A stretch of DNA of 64,000 bases. Origin: RPQJ01 sp963793675 (lineage in GTDB: Bacteria > Pseudomonadota > Gammaproteobacteria > Steroidobacterales > Steroidobacteraceae). Positions 21,734 to 32,807 of this stretch are shown in pieces; position 1 is the first letter of the stretch; each line of letters opens with the position of its first letter. The stretch is from contig CAWCBA010000004.1 in the NCBI GenBank assembly GCA_963793675.1, positions 1-64,000 on the forward strand, read 5' to 3'. Below the pieces are notes generated by a model, which saw only the letters and a list, made by a program, of their open reading frames with translations, made no database searches and was not told the origin of the DNA. The position numbers and the translations under genes were made by a program.

Positions 21734-22480
21734 TTACGGAGGGGGTTGCTGCGGCGCAAGATCGGCCGTTACGGGCTTGTTTTTCCACTTTGGCACGACC
21801 ACGCCCAGCGTCAGCAGCATCTTGAATGCGTCGTCCACCGTCATGTCGAGGGGTACGACCTCAACCCGGGGGACAGCGACCAGGAATCCCGTGGTCGGAT
21901 TCGGCGTCGTCGGCACGAAGACGCAGACGACGTCCTGCTCGGTCTTCGCCTGGACCTCCTCCAGTTCCTCGGAGGTGATGAACCCCACGCTGAAGATGCC
22001 CTTGCGCGGGAACTCGACCAGGACGACCTGCTTGAACGACTTGCCCTTGTCGGTGAGCACGGTCTCGCTGAAGGTCTTGGCTCCGCCGTAGACGGCGCCG
22101 ATCACCGGGATGCGCCGTACCAGGTCCTCGAAACCCGTGACGATCCGCCCGCCAAAAAGGTTGCGGACCACGACGCCCGTCACGACCAGCAGCAGGAACG
22201 ACAGGATGATGCCGACGCCCGGCACGTACTGGCCGACCAGCGCCTCGGGCCGCCAGGGTGGCGGCAACAGCACCAGCGACTGGTCGAGGATGCGCGAGAG
22301 GAAGCGGACGACCCAGACGGTCACCATGACGGGGATCCAGATCAGGAGACCCGCGATCAGGTGATTGCGCAATCGGCGCGCGAAGCCGCGGCGGCCACCC
22401 TTGCCGCTGCCCGTTTCTTCGTCGTCGACGTCGTCGGTCGATGTCGGATCAGCCACTCTGTTCACCCCGGCACGGGCCAC
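21734..22480 (-). CDS. DUF502 family membrane protein
   Basis: 248 aa. An acidic N terminus is followed by two transmembrane segments (about residues 40-62, LIAGLLIWIPVMVTVWVV, and 85-107, VGIILSFLLLVVTGVVV). A soluble beta-rich part then contains RIPVIGAVYGGAKTFSETV and PNPTTGFLVAVPR, both DUF502 signatures. Family function is unknown. The frame starts at a GTG (22480); a second GTG five codons later is possible. It follows the FmdB-type gene by 14 bp and precedes aspS, an order common in proteobacteria. Confidence 0.88.
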   Translation of the reverse strand: MARAGVNRVADPTSTDDVDDEETGSGKGGRRGFARRLRNHLIAGLLIWIPVMVTVWVVRFLSRILDQSLVLLPPPWRPEALVGQYVPGVGIILSFLLLVVTGVVVRNLFGGRIVTGFEDLVRRIPVIGAVYGGAKTFSETVLTDKGKSFKQVVLVEFPRKGIFSVGFITSEELEEVQAKTEQDVVCVFVPTTPNPTTGFLVAVPRVEVVPLDMTVDDAFKMLLTLGVVVPKWKNKPVTADLAPQQPPP

Positions 22481-22494
22481 CCGCCCGGCTCGAA

Positions 22495-22902
22495 TCAGCG
22501 TTTGCGGACGGACTTTTTCGGCGCAGTTTTCTTCGCAGCCGGCCTGGGCCTGGCGACCGGTTTCGCGGCCGGCTTCTTCACCGCGACGCTCTTCTTCGCT
22601 GCGGCGGGCTCCGGTTTCGGCTCGGCCTTCTTTTCTGCCTTGTCGCTGGTCGCTGCCGCCGCCGCACTCTCGGCAGGCGGACCATCGTCCTTGCCGGCCA
22701 GGTTGCGCTTGTTCTCCTTGTCAGACTTGAAATCCGTCTCGTACCAGCCGCTGCCCGAGAGGCGGAACATCGGCGCCGACATCAGGCGCTGCAGCGTGTG
22801 CTTGCCGCATTCGGGGCACTCGCGCAGCGGCTTGTCGGAGAACTTCTGCAGCGCCTCCAGGTGGTGGTGGCACTTCTGGCACTGGTATTCGTAGATCGGC
22901 AT
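22495..22902 (-). CDS. FmdB-type zinc-ribbon protein with histone H1-like tail
   Basis: The N-terminal zinc ribbon MPIYEYQCQKCHH...CPECGK (CxxC x2, residues 8-11 and about 29-32) is the FmdB/regulatory-zinc-ribbon family. The middle part GSGWYETDF is also typical. Residues about 70-135 are instead a Lys/Ala/Pro-rich, disordered tail (KKSVAVKKPAAKPVARPRPAA type), like histone H1-like bacterial proteins. The tail suggests nucleic-acid binding. The gene lies in a minus-strand unit just upstream of DUF502-aspS. Confidence 0.85.
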   Translation of the reverse strand: MPIYEYQCQKCHHHLEALQKFSDKPLRECPECGKHTLQRLMSAPMFRLSGSGWYETDFKSDKENKRNLAGKDDGPPAESAAAAATSDKAEKKAEPKPEPAAAKKSVAVKKPAAKPVARPRPAAKKTAPKKSVRKR

Positions 22903-22954
22903 GGTCGGTCCGGCGCGGTGAATCGTGGCCTAGGTTAGTCGAATCGGCCGCGGA

Positions 22955-25543
<2,589 letters not shown>

Positions 25544-25609
25544 GGGGACTCTGTCCGTGGGACGTCTTGTCCCCGGAATTGGGGTCGATGCCGCGAGATA
25601 AAAGGGGTG

Positions 25610-25779
<170 letters not shown>

Positions 25780-26559
25780 CTAGTGCATGCCCTGGTGCGT
25801 CAGGTACACCAACCCCACTCCCAGCACGATGAACAGCACCTGGCCCAGGCTCGCGCTCAGGTCCACGCGGCGGTGCAGTCCGGGGATGAGATCGGCCACG
25901 GCCACGTAAATGAAGCTGGAAGCCGCGAGGGCCAGCGCATAGGGCAGGAAATCCAGCGCCGTATTGAGCGCGTAATACGCGATGACGCCGCCCACCACGG
26001 AAGTGAGGCTCGAGACCAGGTTCAGGGTCATCGCCCGGGCGCGGCTGAATCCACCATGGAGCAGGATTGCGAGATCGCCCACCTCCTGCGGGATTTCGTG
26101 GGCGAACACGGCAAGCGCCGTGACGATGCCGAGTTGCGGGTTGGTCATGAAGGCCGCCGCCACGAGCACGCCGTCGAGCAGGTTATGGAACGTGTCGCCG
26201 GCCAGGATCAGGTTGGCCGACGCCCGGTCGCGCGCGTCGTGGCTCGGCGAGTGCATCTCGCAGGGATCGTCGTGGCAATGACGCCAGAGCACGAACTTCT
26301 CGAGCAGGAAAAACAGCAGGATGCCGCAGAGGAGCGCGAGGCCGACCCGATGAGCCGAGCCGGGACCGGCCCCGTCGAGCGCGTGTGGAATCAATCCAAG
26401 GAACGCCGCGCCGAGCAGCGTCCCGGTTGCGAAGCTCACAAGGTGAGGCAGCATGGCCGTGCGCCAGCGCGAATCGAGCGCCAGGAACACGCCGGCCGCG
26501 AGGGCGCTCAACACACCGCTCAAGGCCGTGAACACGACGATCAGGGTCAGGCTGCTCAA
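25780..26559 (-). CDS. ZIP family metal transporter
   Basis: 259 aa inner-membrane protein with eight hydrophobic segments. The metal-binding TM4 motif GDTFHNLLDG and TM5 motif HEIPQEVGD are the ZIP signature, and a His/Cys-rich loop (WRHCHDDPCEMHSPSHD, about residues 92-108) precedes TM4. It most likely imports Zn(II) or another divalent metal. It is transcribed toward clpB, and its TAG stop abuts the 9-bp repeat array. The pgeF gene lies 36 bp upstream on the same strand. Confidence 0.92.
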   Translation of the reverse strand: MSSLTLIVVFTALSGVLSALAAGVFLALDSRWRTAMLPHLVSFATGTLLGAAFLGLIPHALDGAGPGSAHRVGLALLCGILLFFLLEKFVLWRHCHDDPCEMHSPSHDARDRASANLILAGDTFHNLLDGVLVAAAFMTNPQLGIVTALAVFAHEIPQEVGDLAILLHGGFSRARAMTLNLVSSLTSVVGGVIAYYALNTALDFLPYALALAASSFIYVAVADLIPGLHRRVDLSASLGQVLFIVLGVGLVYLTHQGMH

Positions 26560-26595
26560 GGGACGTTCTGCCGGATGCGGGGCCTTGAATGGCCC

Positions 26596-27408
26596 TCAGG
26601 TTAGCACGCGGTCCGCGTGCGTTTCGGCGATGGTGCCGGACGCGAGCCACGCCAGCGTCGCCATGCGACCGGTCCGCCCGCCGTCGCGACGAAAGGAGAA
26701 GAATTCCGCGGCTTCGCGCTGCGTACAGCGCCCACCGCCACTGACGTGATGGACGCCGGCACGGCCCAGCGCGCGGCGCGCCAGGCGGTACAGGTCGGCC
26801 TGGAAGCGGCCGGTCGCGTTGCGCACGAACGCATCGTCGTTCGACTCGTCGCGAACGACGAATGCTTCACGGACCTCGGGCCCGACTTCGAATGCAGCCG
26901 GTCCGATGGCCGGTCCGAGCCACGCAACGAGCTGACCAGGCTCTGCTCCCAGCGCCGCCACGGTGGCTTCGAGCACACCGCCCAGGAGTCCGCGCCAACC
27001 CGCATGCGCGACACCGATGCGCGTGCCCGCGCGGTCCGCGAACACGACCGGCAGGCAGTCGGCCGTCATCACCACGCAGACGCGGCCGGGCCCGAACGCC
27101 ACGGCAGCATCCGCACGCGGCGGGGCAGCAGCGGTGCTGACAGGCCCGGGATGGACGACCACGTGGATCCCGTGCACCTGCTCGAGCCACAGCGGTTCCG
27201 AGGGTATCCGCGCTGCAGCCCGCAGCAGCGCGCGATTTGCACGCACGTGTTCCGGATCGTCACCAACGTGCTGGGCGAGATTGAAGCTCGCGAAAGGCTC
27301 CGCGCTCAGGCCGCCGCCGCGCAATGTCGAGAGCGCGTGCACGTTCGGCGCTACGTCCCAGTCTGGCGTCAGCCACGAACCCTGCGGCGAGGACACGCCC
27401 TGCGTCAT
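26596..27408 (-). CDS. pgeF: Peptidoglycan editing factor / purine nucleoside phosphorylase, PgeF (YfiH)
   Basis: This 270-aa family was named laccase (polyphenol oxidase); members are reported to act on purine nucleosides and, as PgeF, to keep L-Ser out of peptidoglycan stems. The family features are VHG near residue 80, MTADCLPVVFADRAG with the metal Cys, and GVAHAGWRG with the metal His. The start ATG overlaps the rluD stop (ATGA), so the rluD-pgeF pair is translationally coupled, as is usual in Gammaproteobacteria. Confidence 0.93.
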   Translation of the reverse strand: MTQGVSSPQGSWLTPDWDVAPNVHALSTLRGGGLSAEPFASFNLAQHVGDDPEHVRANRALLRAAARIPSEPLWLEQVHGIHVVVHPGPVSTAAAPPRADAAVAFGPGRVCVVMTADCLPVVFADRAGTRIGVAHAGWRGLLGGVLEATVAALGAEPGQLVAWLGPAIGPAAFEVGPEVREAFVVRDESNDDAFVRNATGRFQADLYRLARRALGRAGVHHVSGGGRCTQREAAEFFSFRRDGGRTGRMATLAWLASGTIAETHADRVLT

Positions 27409-28394
27409 GCGCTGGCGGTCGCAAGGTCGGCGGCGAGCACGGCGAGCAGCCCCTGCATGTCCCCGGGCAACGGTGCCTGCGCTTCGAGCGGCTTGCCGGT
27501 CACGGGATGCGCCAGTTGCAGCTTCGCCGCGTGCAGTGCCTGTCGCGGGAATTCACGCAAGGCGACGCGCAGCTCTTCGGTCGCGCCTTTCGGCAACGCG
27601 AGGCGACCGCCGTACACGCGGTCACCTACGATCGGGTAATTGATGTGCGCGAGGTGCACGCGGATCTGGTGGGTGCGCCCGGTCTCGAGCTGCACGCGCA
27701 CGTGCGTGTGCGCACGGAAGCGGCGGATGACGCGATAATGCGTGACGGCATCGCGCCCCCCCTCGCGGATCGCCATGCGCACGCGGTCGGTCGGGTGCCG
27801 GTCGATCGGGGCGTCGATCGTGCCGCCCGCCGTCATCACGCCCCGGCAGATCGTCTCGTACTCGCGATGGATTTCGCGCGCCTCGAGCATCCGCACCAGC
27901 GCGGTGTGCGCCTTGAGCGTGCGGGCCACGATCAGCAATCCGCTCGTATCCTTGTCGAGCCGGTGCACGATGCCGGCGCGAGGCAACTTGCCGAGTTCGG
28001 GATCGCGCGACAGCAGCGCGTTCTGCAGCGTCTGGTCCGGGTTGCCGGCGCCCGGATGCACGACCAGCCCGGCAGGTTTATCGACGATGAAAACGTGCTT
28101 GTCTTCGTACGCCATCAGGAGCGGGATGGCCTGGGCTTCCGCGGTCGATTCTTCGGTGACGGTGCCGGCAATGACGACGGTCTCACCGCCGTTGACCTTG
28201 TCCCTGGGGCGGTGGACGGACCCGTCGACCAGCACCTCGCCGGCCTCGATCCACGTCTTGAGTCGGCTGCGGGAGTAGTCGGGCAGCAGGCGGGCGAGCG
28301 CCTGGTCGAGTCGCTGGCCCGCTTCGGTGTCGGGAATCTGCAGGCTGAGTTGAACGGTTGAGGTCGGCATGGGGTCGAATTCTATATACTTCAC
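27405..28394 (-). CDS. rluD: 23S rRNA pseudouridine(1911/1915/1917) synthase RluD
   Basis: RluD makes pseudouridines in helix 69 of 23S rRNA. It has an N-terminal S4 domain (RLDQALARLLPDYSRSRLKTWIEAG), then the catalytic domain with GIVHRLDKDTSGLLIVA, where Asp of RLDKDTSG is the catalytic residue, and ETGRTHQIRVHL. The frame begins at 28394 (329 aa), but the Met at 28370 (MPTSTVQLS) fits family N termini better. Its stop overlaps the pgeF start. bamD is divergent, the normal gammaproteobacterial arrangement. Confidence 0.95.
   Translation of the reverse strand: MKYIEFDPMPTSTVQLSLQIPDTEAGQRLDQALARLLPDYSRSRLKTWIEAGEVLVDGSVHRPRDKVNGGETVVIAGTVTEESTAEAQAIPLLMAYEDKHVFIVDKPAGLVVHPGAGNPDQTLQNALLSRDPELGKLPRAGIVHRLDKDTSGLLIVARTLKAHTALVRMLEAREIHREYETICRGVMTAGGTIDAPIDRHPTDRVRMAIREGGRDAVTHYRVIRRFRAHTHVRVQLETGRTHQIRVHLAHINYPIVGDRVYGGRLALPKGATEELRVALREFPRQALHAAKLQLAHPVTGKPLEAQAPLPGDMQGLLAVLAADLATASA
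28358..28388 (+). promoter_or_regulatory. Candidate bamD promoter
   Basis: TTGAGG (28358-28363) is followed at 19-bp spacing by TATATA (28383-28388), or at 17 bp by TCTATA. It would give a leader of about 33 nt before the bamD ATG at 28428. It overlaps the 5' end of the divergent rluD gene. Confidence 0.5.
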
Positions 28395-28427
28395 GCCCTT
28401 CCGCAGGGCTTGACCCAGGATCCCCGC

Positions 28428-29284
28428 ATGCCTGCTGCTTTTTCCCGACGTCTACTCGTTTCGGCTCTGCTTGCCTTGGCCCTGCTGGGCACAGGGGGCT
28501 GCAGCAGCCTCAAGTTCTGGGACAGGAACAAGGGAGACAAGGTCATCGAGGGCTCGCCCGAGCAGCTGTACCGGGACGCGATCAAGGACATCAAGAGCAA
28601 CAACTACCCGGGCGCCATCCAGCGCTACGAGATGCTCGAAGCGCGCTACCCGTTCAGCGAGCAGGCCAAGCAGGGCCAGCTCGACCTGATCTACGCCTAC
28701 TACAAGAACAGGTCGGCCGATTCGGCGATCGACCAGTCTGACCAGTTCATCCGCGAGAACCCGACGCATCCGCGCGTCGACTATGCCTACTACGTCCGCG
28801 GCCTCGTGTATTTCGACTCGGGGGCCAACTGGCTCGAGCGCAAGTTCAAGGCGAACATCGCCAAGCGCCCGCCGCATGAAGCGCGCAAGTCCTTCCAGGC
28901 CTTCCAGGTATTGGTGCAACAGTACCCGAAGAGCCCGTACGCAGCCGACGCCCGCCAGCGCATGGTTTACCTGCGCAACCGGCTGGCGGATTACGAAATC
29001 GAGGTGGCGCGCTATTACCTGAAGCGCGGTGCCTACGTGGGCGCCGCCAATCGCGCCAAAGGCGTCATCGAAGGCTACGACGGCGCGCCGGCCGTGGACG
29101 ACGCACTCAAGATTCTTGCGGCTTCGTACCGCAAGCTGGGGGTCGACGACCTGGCCCAGGCCACGGACAAAGTCCGCGCCACCAACGCTTATACCGTTCC
29201 TGACCAGATGGACCCGGCCGCCGTCGCAGCCGGCACAGCAGGCAGCGGGCACCGATCGGCGACAGCGGTGGCGGCGGATGGCAG
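28428..29284 (+). CDS. bamD: Outer membrane assembly lipoprotein BamD (end unclear)
   Basis: BamD is the essential lipoprotein of the BAM complex that inserts beta-barrels in the outer membrane. The signal peptide ends in the lipobox LLGTGGCSS. Five TPR-type repeats follow, e.g. LYRDAIKDIKSNNYPGAIQRYE and ARKSFQAFQVLVQQYPKSPYA. The typical sequence ends near KVRATNAYTVPDQMDP (about 29220), but no stop codon follows; the frame stays open to 29555 over another coding frame. The ATG at 28428 is used, with CAGGA upstream. Either two indels or a small deletion occurred here, because the next gene lacks its start and signal peptide. Confidence 0.88.
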
Positions 29285-29887
29285 TTGGGCGGCGCACCGC
29301 CGCAGGCCGGGCAATGGGAAGCCACCGTGGGCGTCATCGCTTCCAACTCGAGCGACGTCGACTTCAAGGGCGGCACCACGGCCACGATCGACAGCGGCTT
29401 TGGTTTCATGGCGGGGGCCGGCTATCACTTCACCGATCGCCTGCGGGTCGGGTCGACCTTTACCTTCGACCAGAAGGATTACAGCGCTGACGTCGCAAGC
29501 GACACACCGGGCCAGTCCTATGCGATCGAGGGCAGCATCGACACGATGTCGCTGATGCTGGATGTAGCCTATACGTTCCTTACCGGCCCGTTTACGCCCT
29601 ACGTCGTGGGCGGCCTGGGTTGGGCCTGGGTCGATACCAACGTCGCCACCGAGCCACCGCAGGTCGGTTGCTGGTATCACCCGTGGTATGGCTACATCTG
29701 CACGTCCTGGCAGGACACCAGGACGGTCGATGGCCTGGCCTACGAAGTGGGCATCGGCATGCGTTACAACTTCAGCAATTCGCTCGCAGCCGACGGCGCC
29801 TACCGGATGCGCTGGATGGACTTCGAGAATGCCACCGGCACGCCGTCGATCGACACGCTGCAACTGAATCTGGTCTGGAAGTTCTGA
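29285..29887 (+). CDS. Outer-membrane beta-barrel protein (5' end missing)
   Basis: About 200 residues of alternating amphipathic strands: QWEATVGVIASNS, GFGFMAGAGYHFTDRLRVGSTFTFD, SLMLDVAYTFLTGPFTPYVVGGLGWAW, AYEVGIGMRYNFS, ending in LNLVWKF with the C-terminal aromatic residue recognised by BAM. This is an OmpA/OmpX-like 8-strand barrel. The frame opens at about 29210 with no ATG, Shine-Dalgarno or signal peptide; 29285 is only a TTG. Either it was fused to bamD (two frames away), or a piece carrying the bamD stop and this gene's signal peptide is missing. Confidence 0.7.
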   Translation: MGGAPPQAGQWEATVGVIASNSSDVDFKGGTTATIDSGFGFMAGAGYHFTDRLRVGSTFTFDQKDYSADVASDTPGQSYAIEGSIDTMSLMLDVAYTFLTGPFTPYVVGGLGWAWVDTNVATEPPQVGCWYHPWYGYICTSWQDTRTVDGLAYEVGIGMRYNFSNSLAADGAYRMRWMDFENATGTPSIDTLQLNLVWKF

Positions 29888-30062
29888 CTCGTCGAGCTTT
29901 TCAGCACGCTTGACGCACTGATTTAGATAGGAGCCACCCCGCGTTGGTGCGGAACCGGCAATCTTCGTTCAGTTGTCGCCATTTCCCGACACCCGACTTG
30001 CCCTTTGGCTCTGTTGCACTGCACATAGAATCGCGCCCGGAGTTGCTTCCCCCGGGTGGTCG

Positions 30063-32807
30063 ATGAAAAAGCTGTCGAGTTTCCTGATTGTCGTCCTGTT
30101 CGCCATGCTCACGGTGGCGGCGTGGGGCTACGCCAATCGCCCGACATCCGAGCCGGCCTTGCCGCGCGTCATTCATGGGTTTGCGTTCCAGCCGTACCAG
30201 AAGGACCAGGACGCGATCGCGGGCGAAGAGCCTACCGTCGAGCAGATCGACGCAGACCTGCAGTTGCTTGCCGGCACGACCCGCGCTGTCCGCACCTATA
30301 GCTCGATCGGTAACCTGGGACAGATCCCGGCCCTCGCGAAAAAGTACGACCTCAAGGTCATGCTCGGCAGCTGGATCGACTCGGACCGCGAGCGTAACGA
30401 CCGCGAGATCGAGGCGACGATCCGGCTCGCCAACAGCAACCGCAACGTCACGCGCATCCTCGTCGGCAACGAAGTCGTACTGCGCGGCGACCTGGCAGTC
30501 GCGGATCTCATCGCACACCTCGACCGCGTCCGGGCTGCCACACGCCAGCCGGTGAGCACGGCCGAACCCTGGCACGTCTGGCTCAAGCATCCGGAACTGG
30601 TCGCGCATGTCGACTTCATCACCGTGCACATGTTGCCGTACTGGGAAGGTGTCGAAGTCGAAGCCGCCGTCGGTTACGTCGTCGCAAAGCTCGGCGAGGT
30701 TCGAAACGCATTTCCGGACAAGCCGATCGTCATCGGTGAAGTGGGCTGGCCGAGCGAGGGTCGCACGCGCGACTCCGCCGTCGCGACCACCGCGAACGAA
30801 GCAATGTTCCTGCGTCGGTTCCTTGCCTACGCCGAACAACAGCGGCTCGAGTACTTCGTAATGGAAGCGTTCGACCAGCCGTGGAAAGCGACGGCCGAAG
30901 GCAAGGTGGGCGCGTACTGGGGCGTGTACAACGCGGACCGCCAGCAGAAGTTCGAATTCCGCGCGCCCATCGTGCGAGTGCCGCACTGGCACGTGCTGGC
31001 TGCCGCCTCGGTACTCGCCGCGGCCTTCATGCTGTGGCTGTTCTATTTCCACAGCCACAGGCTGCGCAATCGCGGCCGCAGCTTCCTCGCCGTCGTCGTG
31101 TACGCCACGGCGACGCTGCTGGTGTGGACGATCTACGACTTCTCGCAGCAATACCTGACCGTGGGCAGTGTGCTGGTGGGCGCCGTGCTGCTGGTCGGCA
31201 TGCTGGGCGTCGTCGCCGTGCTGTTCGCGGAAGCGCACGAGTGGGCCGAAGCGCGCTGGGTGACGACGCACGACCGCCTGCTGCGACCGGTCAAGGTCGC
31301 GGACGCCGAATTGCCGCGAGTCTCGATCCATGTGCCGGCCTACAACGAGCCGCCCGACATGCTGATCGAGACGCTGGACTCGCTCGCGGCGCTCGACTAC
31401 CCCGACTTCGAAGTGCTGGTCATCGACAACAACACGCGGGACGAGTCCGTCTGGCGGCCGGTCGAGGCGCACTGCGCGAAGCTGGGCGCCCGCTTCCGCT
31501 TCCACCACGTCGCACCGCTCGACGGCTTCAAGGCGGGCGCGCTCAATTTCGCGCTGCGTCACACATCGCCGGACGCCACGGTCGTCGCCGTGATCGATGC
31601 CGACTACGTGGTGCGGCCGGAGTGGTTGCGTGACCTCGCGCCCGCCTTTGCCAATCCGCGCACGGGCGTGGTGCAGGCGCCGCAGGACTACCGCGACGCG
31701 GCCGAAAGTGCGTTCAAGGCGATGTGCCACGCCGAGTACCGCGGCTTCTTCCACATCGGCATGGTCACGCGCAACGAACGCAACGCGATCATCCAGCACG
31801 GCACGATGACGATGGTGCGCCGCGATCTGCTCGAGCGCATCGGCTGGTCGGAGTGGTGCATCACCGAGGACGCAGAACTCGGCCTGCGCATCCTGGACGA
31901 GGGTTACGAGACGACGTACATCGCGCGCAGCTACGGCCGCGGCCTGATGCCGGACACGTTTCTCGATTTCAAGAAGCAGCGTTCGCGCTGGGCCTTCGGT
32001 GCCATGCAGATCCTGCGCCGTCACTTCGATGCGCTGGTCCGCGGGCGCGACACGGGACTGACCTCGGGGCAGCGATACCACTTCGTCGCAGGCTGGCTGC
32101 CCTGGCTGGCGGACGGCTTCAACCTGCTGGTGAACCTGGCCGCACTCGTCTGGTCGCTGGTGATGGTGCTGTTCCCGCGCGACATCGAGCCGCCGCTGCT
32201 GCTGTTCTCGGTGCTGCCGCTGTCGCTGTTCCTGTTCAAGCTCGTCAAGCTGCTGCACCTGTACCGGGCACGGGTGGGCGCGACGTTCACCCAGACCATC
32301 GCCGCAGCCGTCGCCGGGCTGGGACTTTCGCACACGGTCGGTTCCGCGATGCTGAGCGGCTTCGTCAACAAGGACCGCCCCTTCTTCCGCACTCCGAAGC
32401 GGGCGACGCGCCACGCGTGGCTGCAATCGCTGGCTGCTGCGCGCGAGGAAGCAGTCCTGATGTGCGGATTGTGGGTGGCCGCGTTTGCGGTGAGCAGCAT
32501 TCCGCAAATGGACGGCGACCTGCCGGGACTCGTCGGCAGCCCCGACCTGACCGTCTGGGTCACCGTGCTGCTGGTGCAATCCATTCCCTACGCCGCTGCC
32601 GTCATCGTTTCGCTGGTCAGCAGCATGAAGTTGCGGGGGGATTGGATCGGCGAAGCGCGCGATCCGGTGTTCAACGAAACCGCCGCAGCCTTTGAACCCG
32701 ACGTGGATGCCGTGGCAACCGGTACAAGCACGCTACCCGCGGGGACGCTGCCGGGTAACAATGGCGGCGCCCTTCCGGCCACTGCCAAGCTCGATTCCGC
32801 TAAGTGA
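30063..32807 (+). CDS. Bifunctional GH17-GT2 beta-glucan synthase (NdvB-like)
   Basis: 914 aa. An N-terminal TM (residues 4-22) is followed by a periplasmic GH17 glucanosyl-transferase/glucanase domain with acid/base Glu137 (RILVGNEVV) and nucleophile Glu226 (VIGEVGWPS). After three TMs (about 315-405) comes a cytoplasmic GT2 domain with HVPAYNEPPDML, DADYV, the TED motif (CITEDAEL) and QRSRW, and then a C-terminal TM bundle. This is the layout of Pseudomonas/Azotobacter NdvB-type proteins that make and cyclise beta-(1,3)-linked periplasmic glucans. The Met at 30063 gives a proper membrane anchor. The stop overlaps the next gene by 4 bp. Confidence 0.88.
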   Translation: MKKLSSFLIVVLFAMLTVAAWGYANRPTSEPALPRVIHGFAFQPYQKDQDAIAGEEPTVEQIDADLQLLAGTTRAVRTYSSIGNLGQIPALAKKYDLKVMLGSWIDSDRERNDREIEATIRLANSNRNVTRILVGNEVVLRGDLAVADLIAHLDRVRAATRQPVSTAEPWHVWLKHPELVAHVDFITVHMLPYWEGVEVEAAVGYVVAKLGEVRNAFPDKPIVIGEVGWPSEGRTRDSAVATTANEAMFLRRFLAYAEQQRLEYFVMEAFDQPWKATAEGKVGAYWGVYNADRQQKFEFRAPIVRVPHWHVLAAASVLAAAFMLWLFYFHSHRLRNRGRSFLAVVVYATATLLVWTIYDFSQQYLTVGSVLVGAVLLVGMLGVVAVLFAEAHEWAEARWVTTHDRLLRPVKVADAELPRVSIHVPAYNEPPDMLIETLDSLAALDYPDFEVLVIDNNTRDESVWRPVEAHCAKLGARFRFHHVAPLDGFKAGALNFALRHTSPDATVVAVIDADYVVRPEWLRDLAPAFANPRTGVVQAPQDYRDAAESAFKAMCHAEYRGFFHIGMVTRNERNAIIQHGTMTMVRRDLLERIGWSEWCITEDAELGLRILDEGYETTYIARSYGRGLMPDTFLDFKKQRSRWAFGAMQILRRHFDALVRGRDTGLTSGQRYHFVAGWLPWLADGFNLLVNLAALVWSLVMVLFPRDIEPPLLLFSVLPLSLFLFKLVKLLHLYRARVGATFTQTIAAAVAGLGLSHTVGSAMLSGFVNKDRPFFRTPKRATRHAWLQSLAAAREEAVLMCGLWVAAFAVSSIPQMDGDLPGLVGSPDLTVWVTVLLVQSIPYAAAVIVSLVSSMKLRGDWIGEARDPVFNETAAAFEPDVDAVATGTSTLPAGTLPGNNGGALPATAKLDSAK

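Noticed and set aside
29901..32579. 892-codon minus-strand frame
   Set aside because: Antisense shadow of the glucan synthase gene; His/Asp/Arg-rich composition typical of such shadows.
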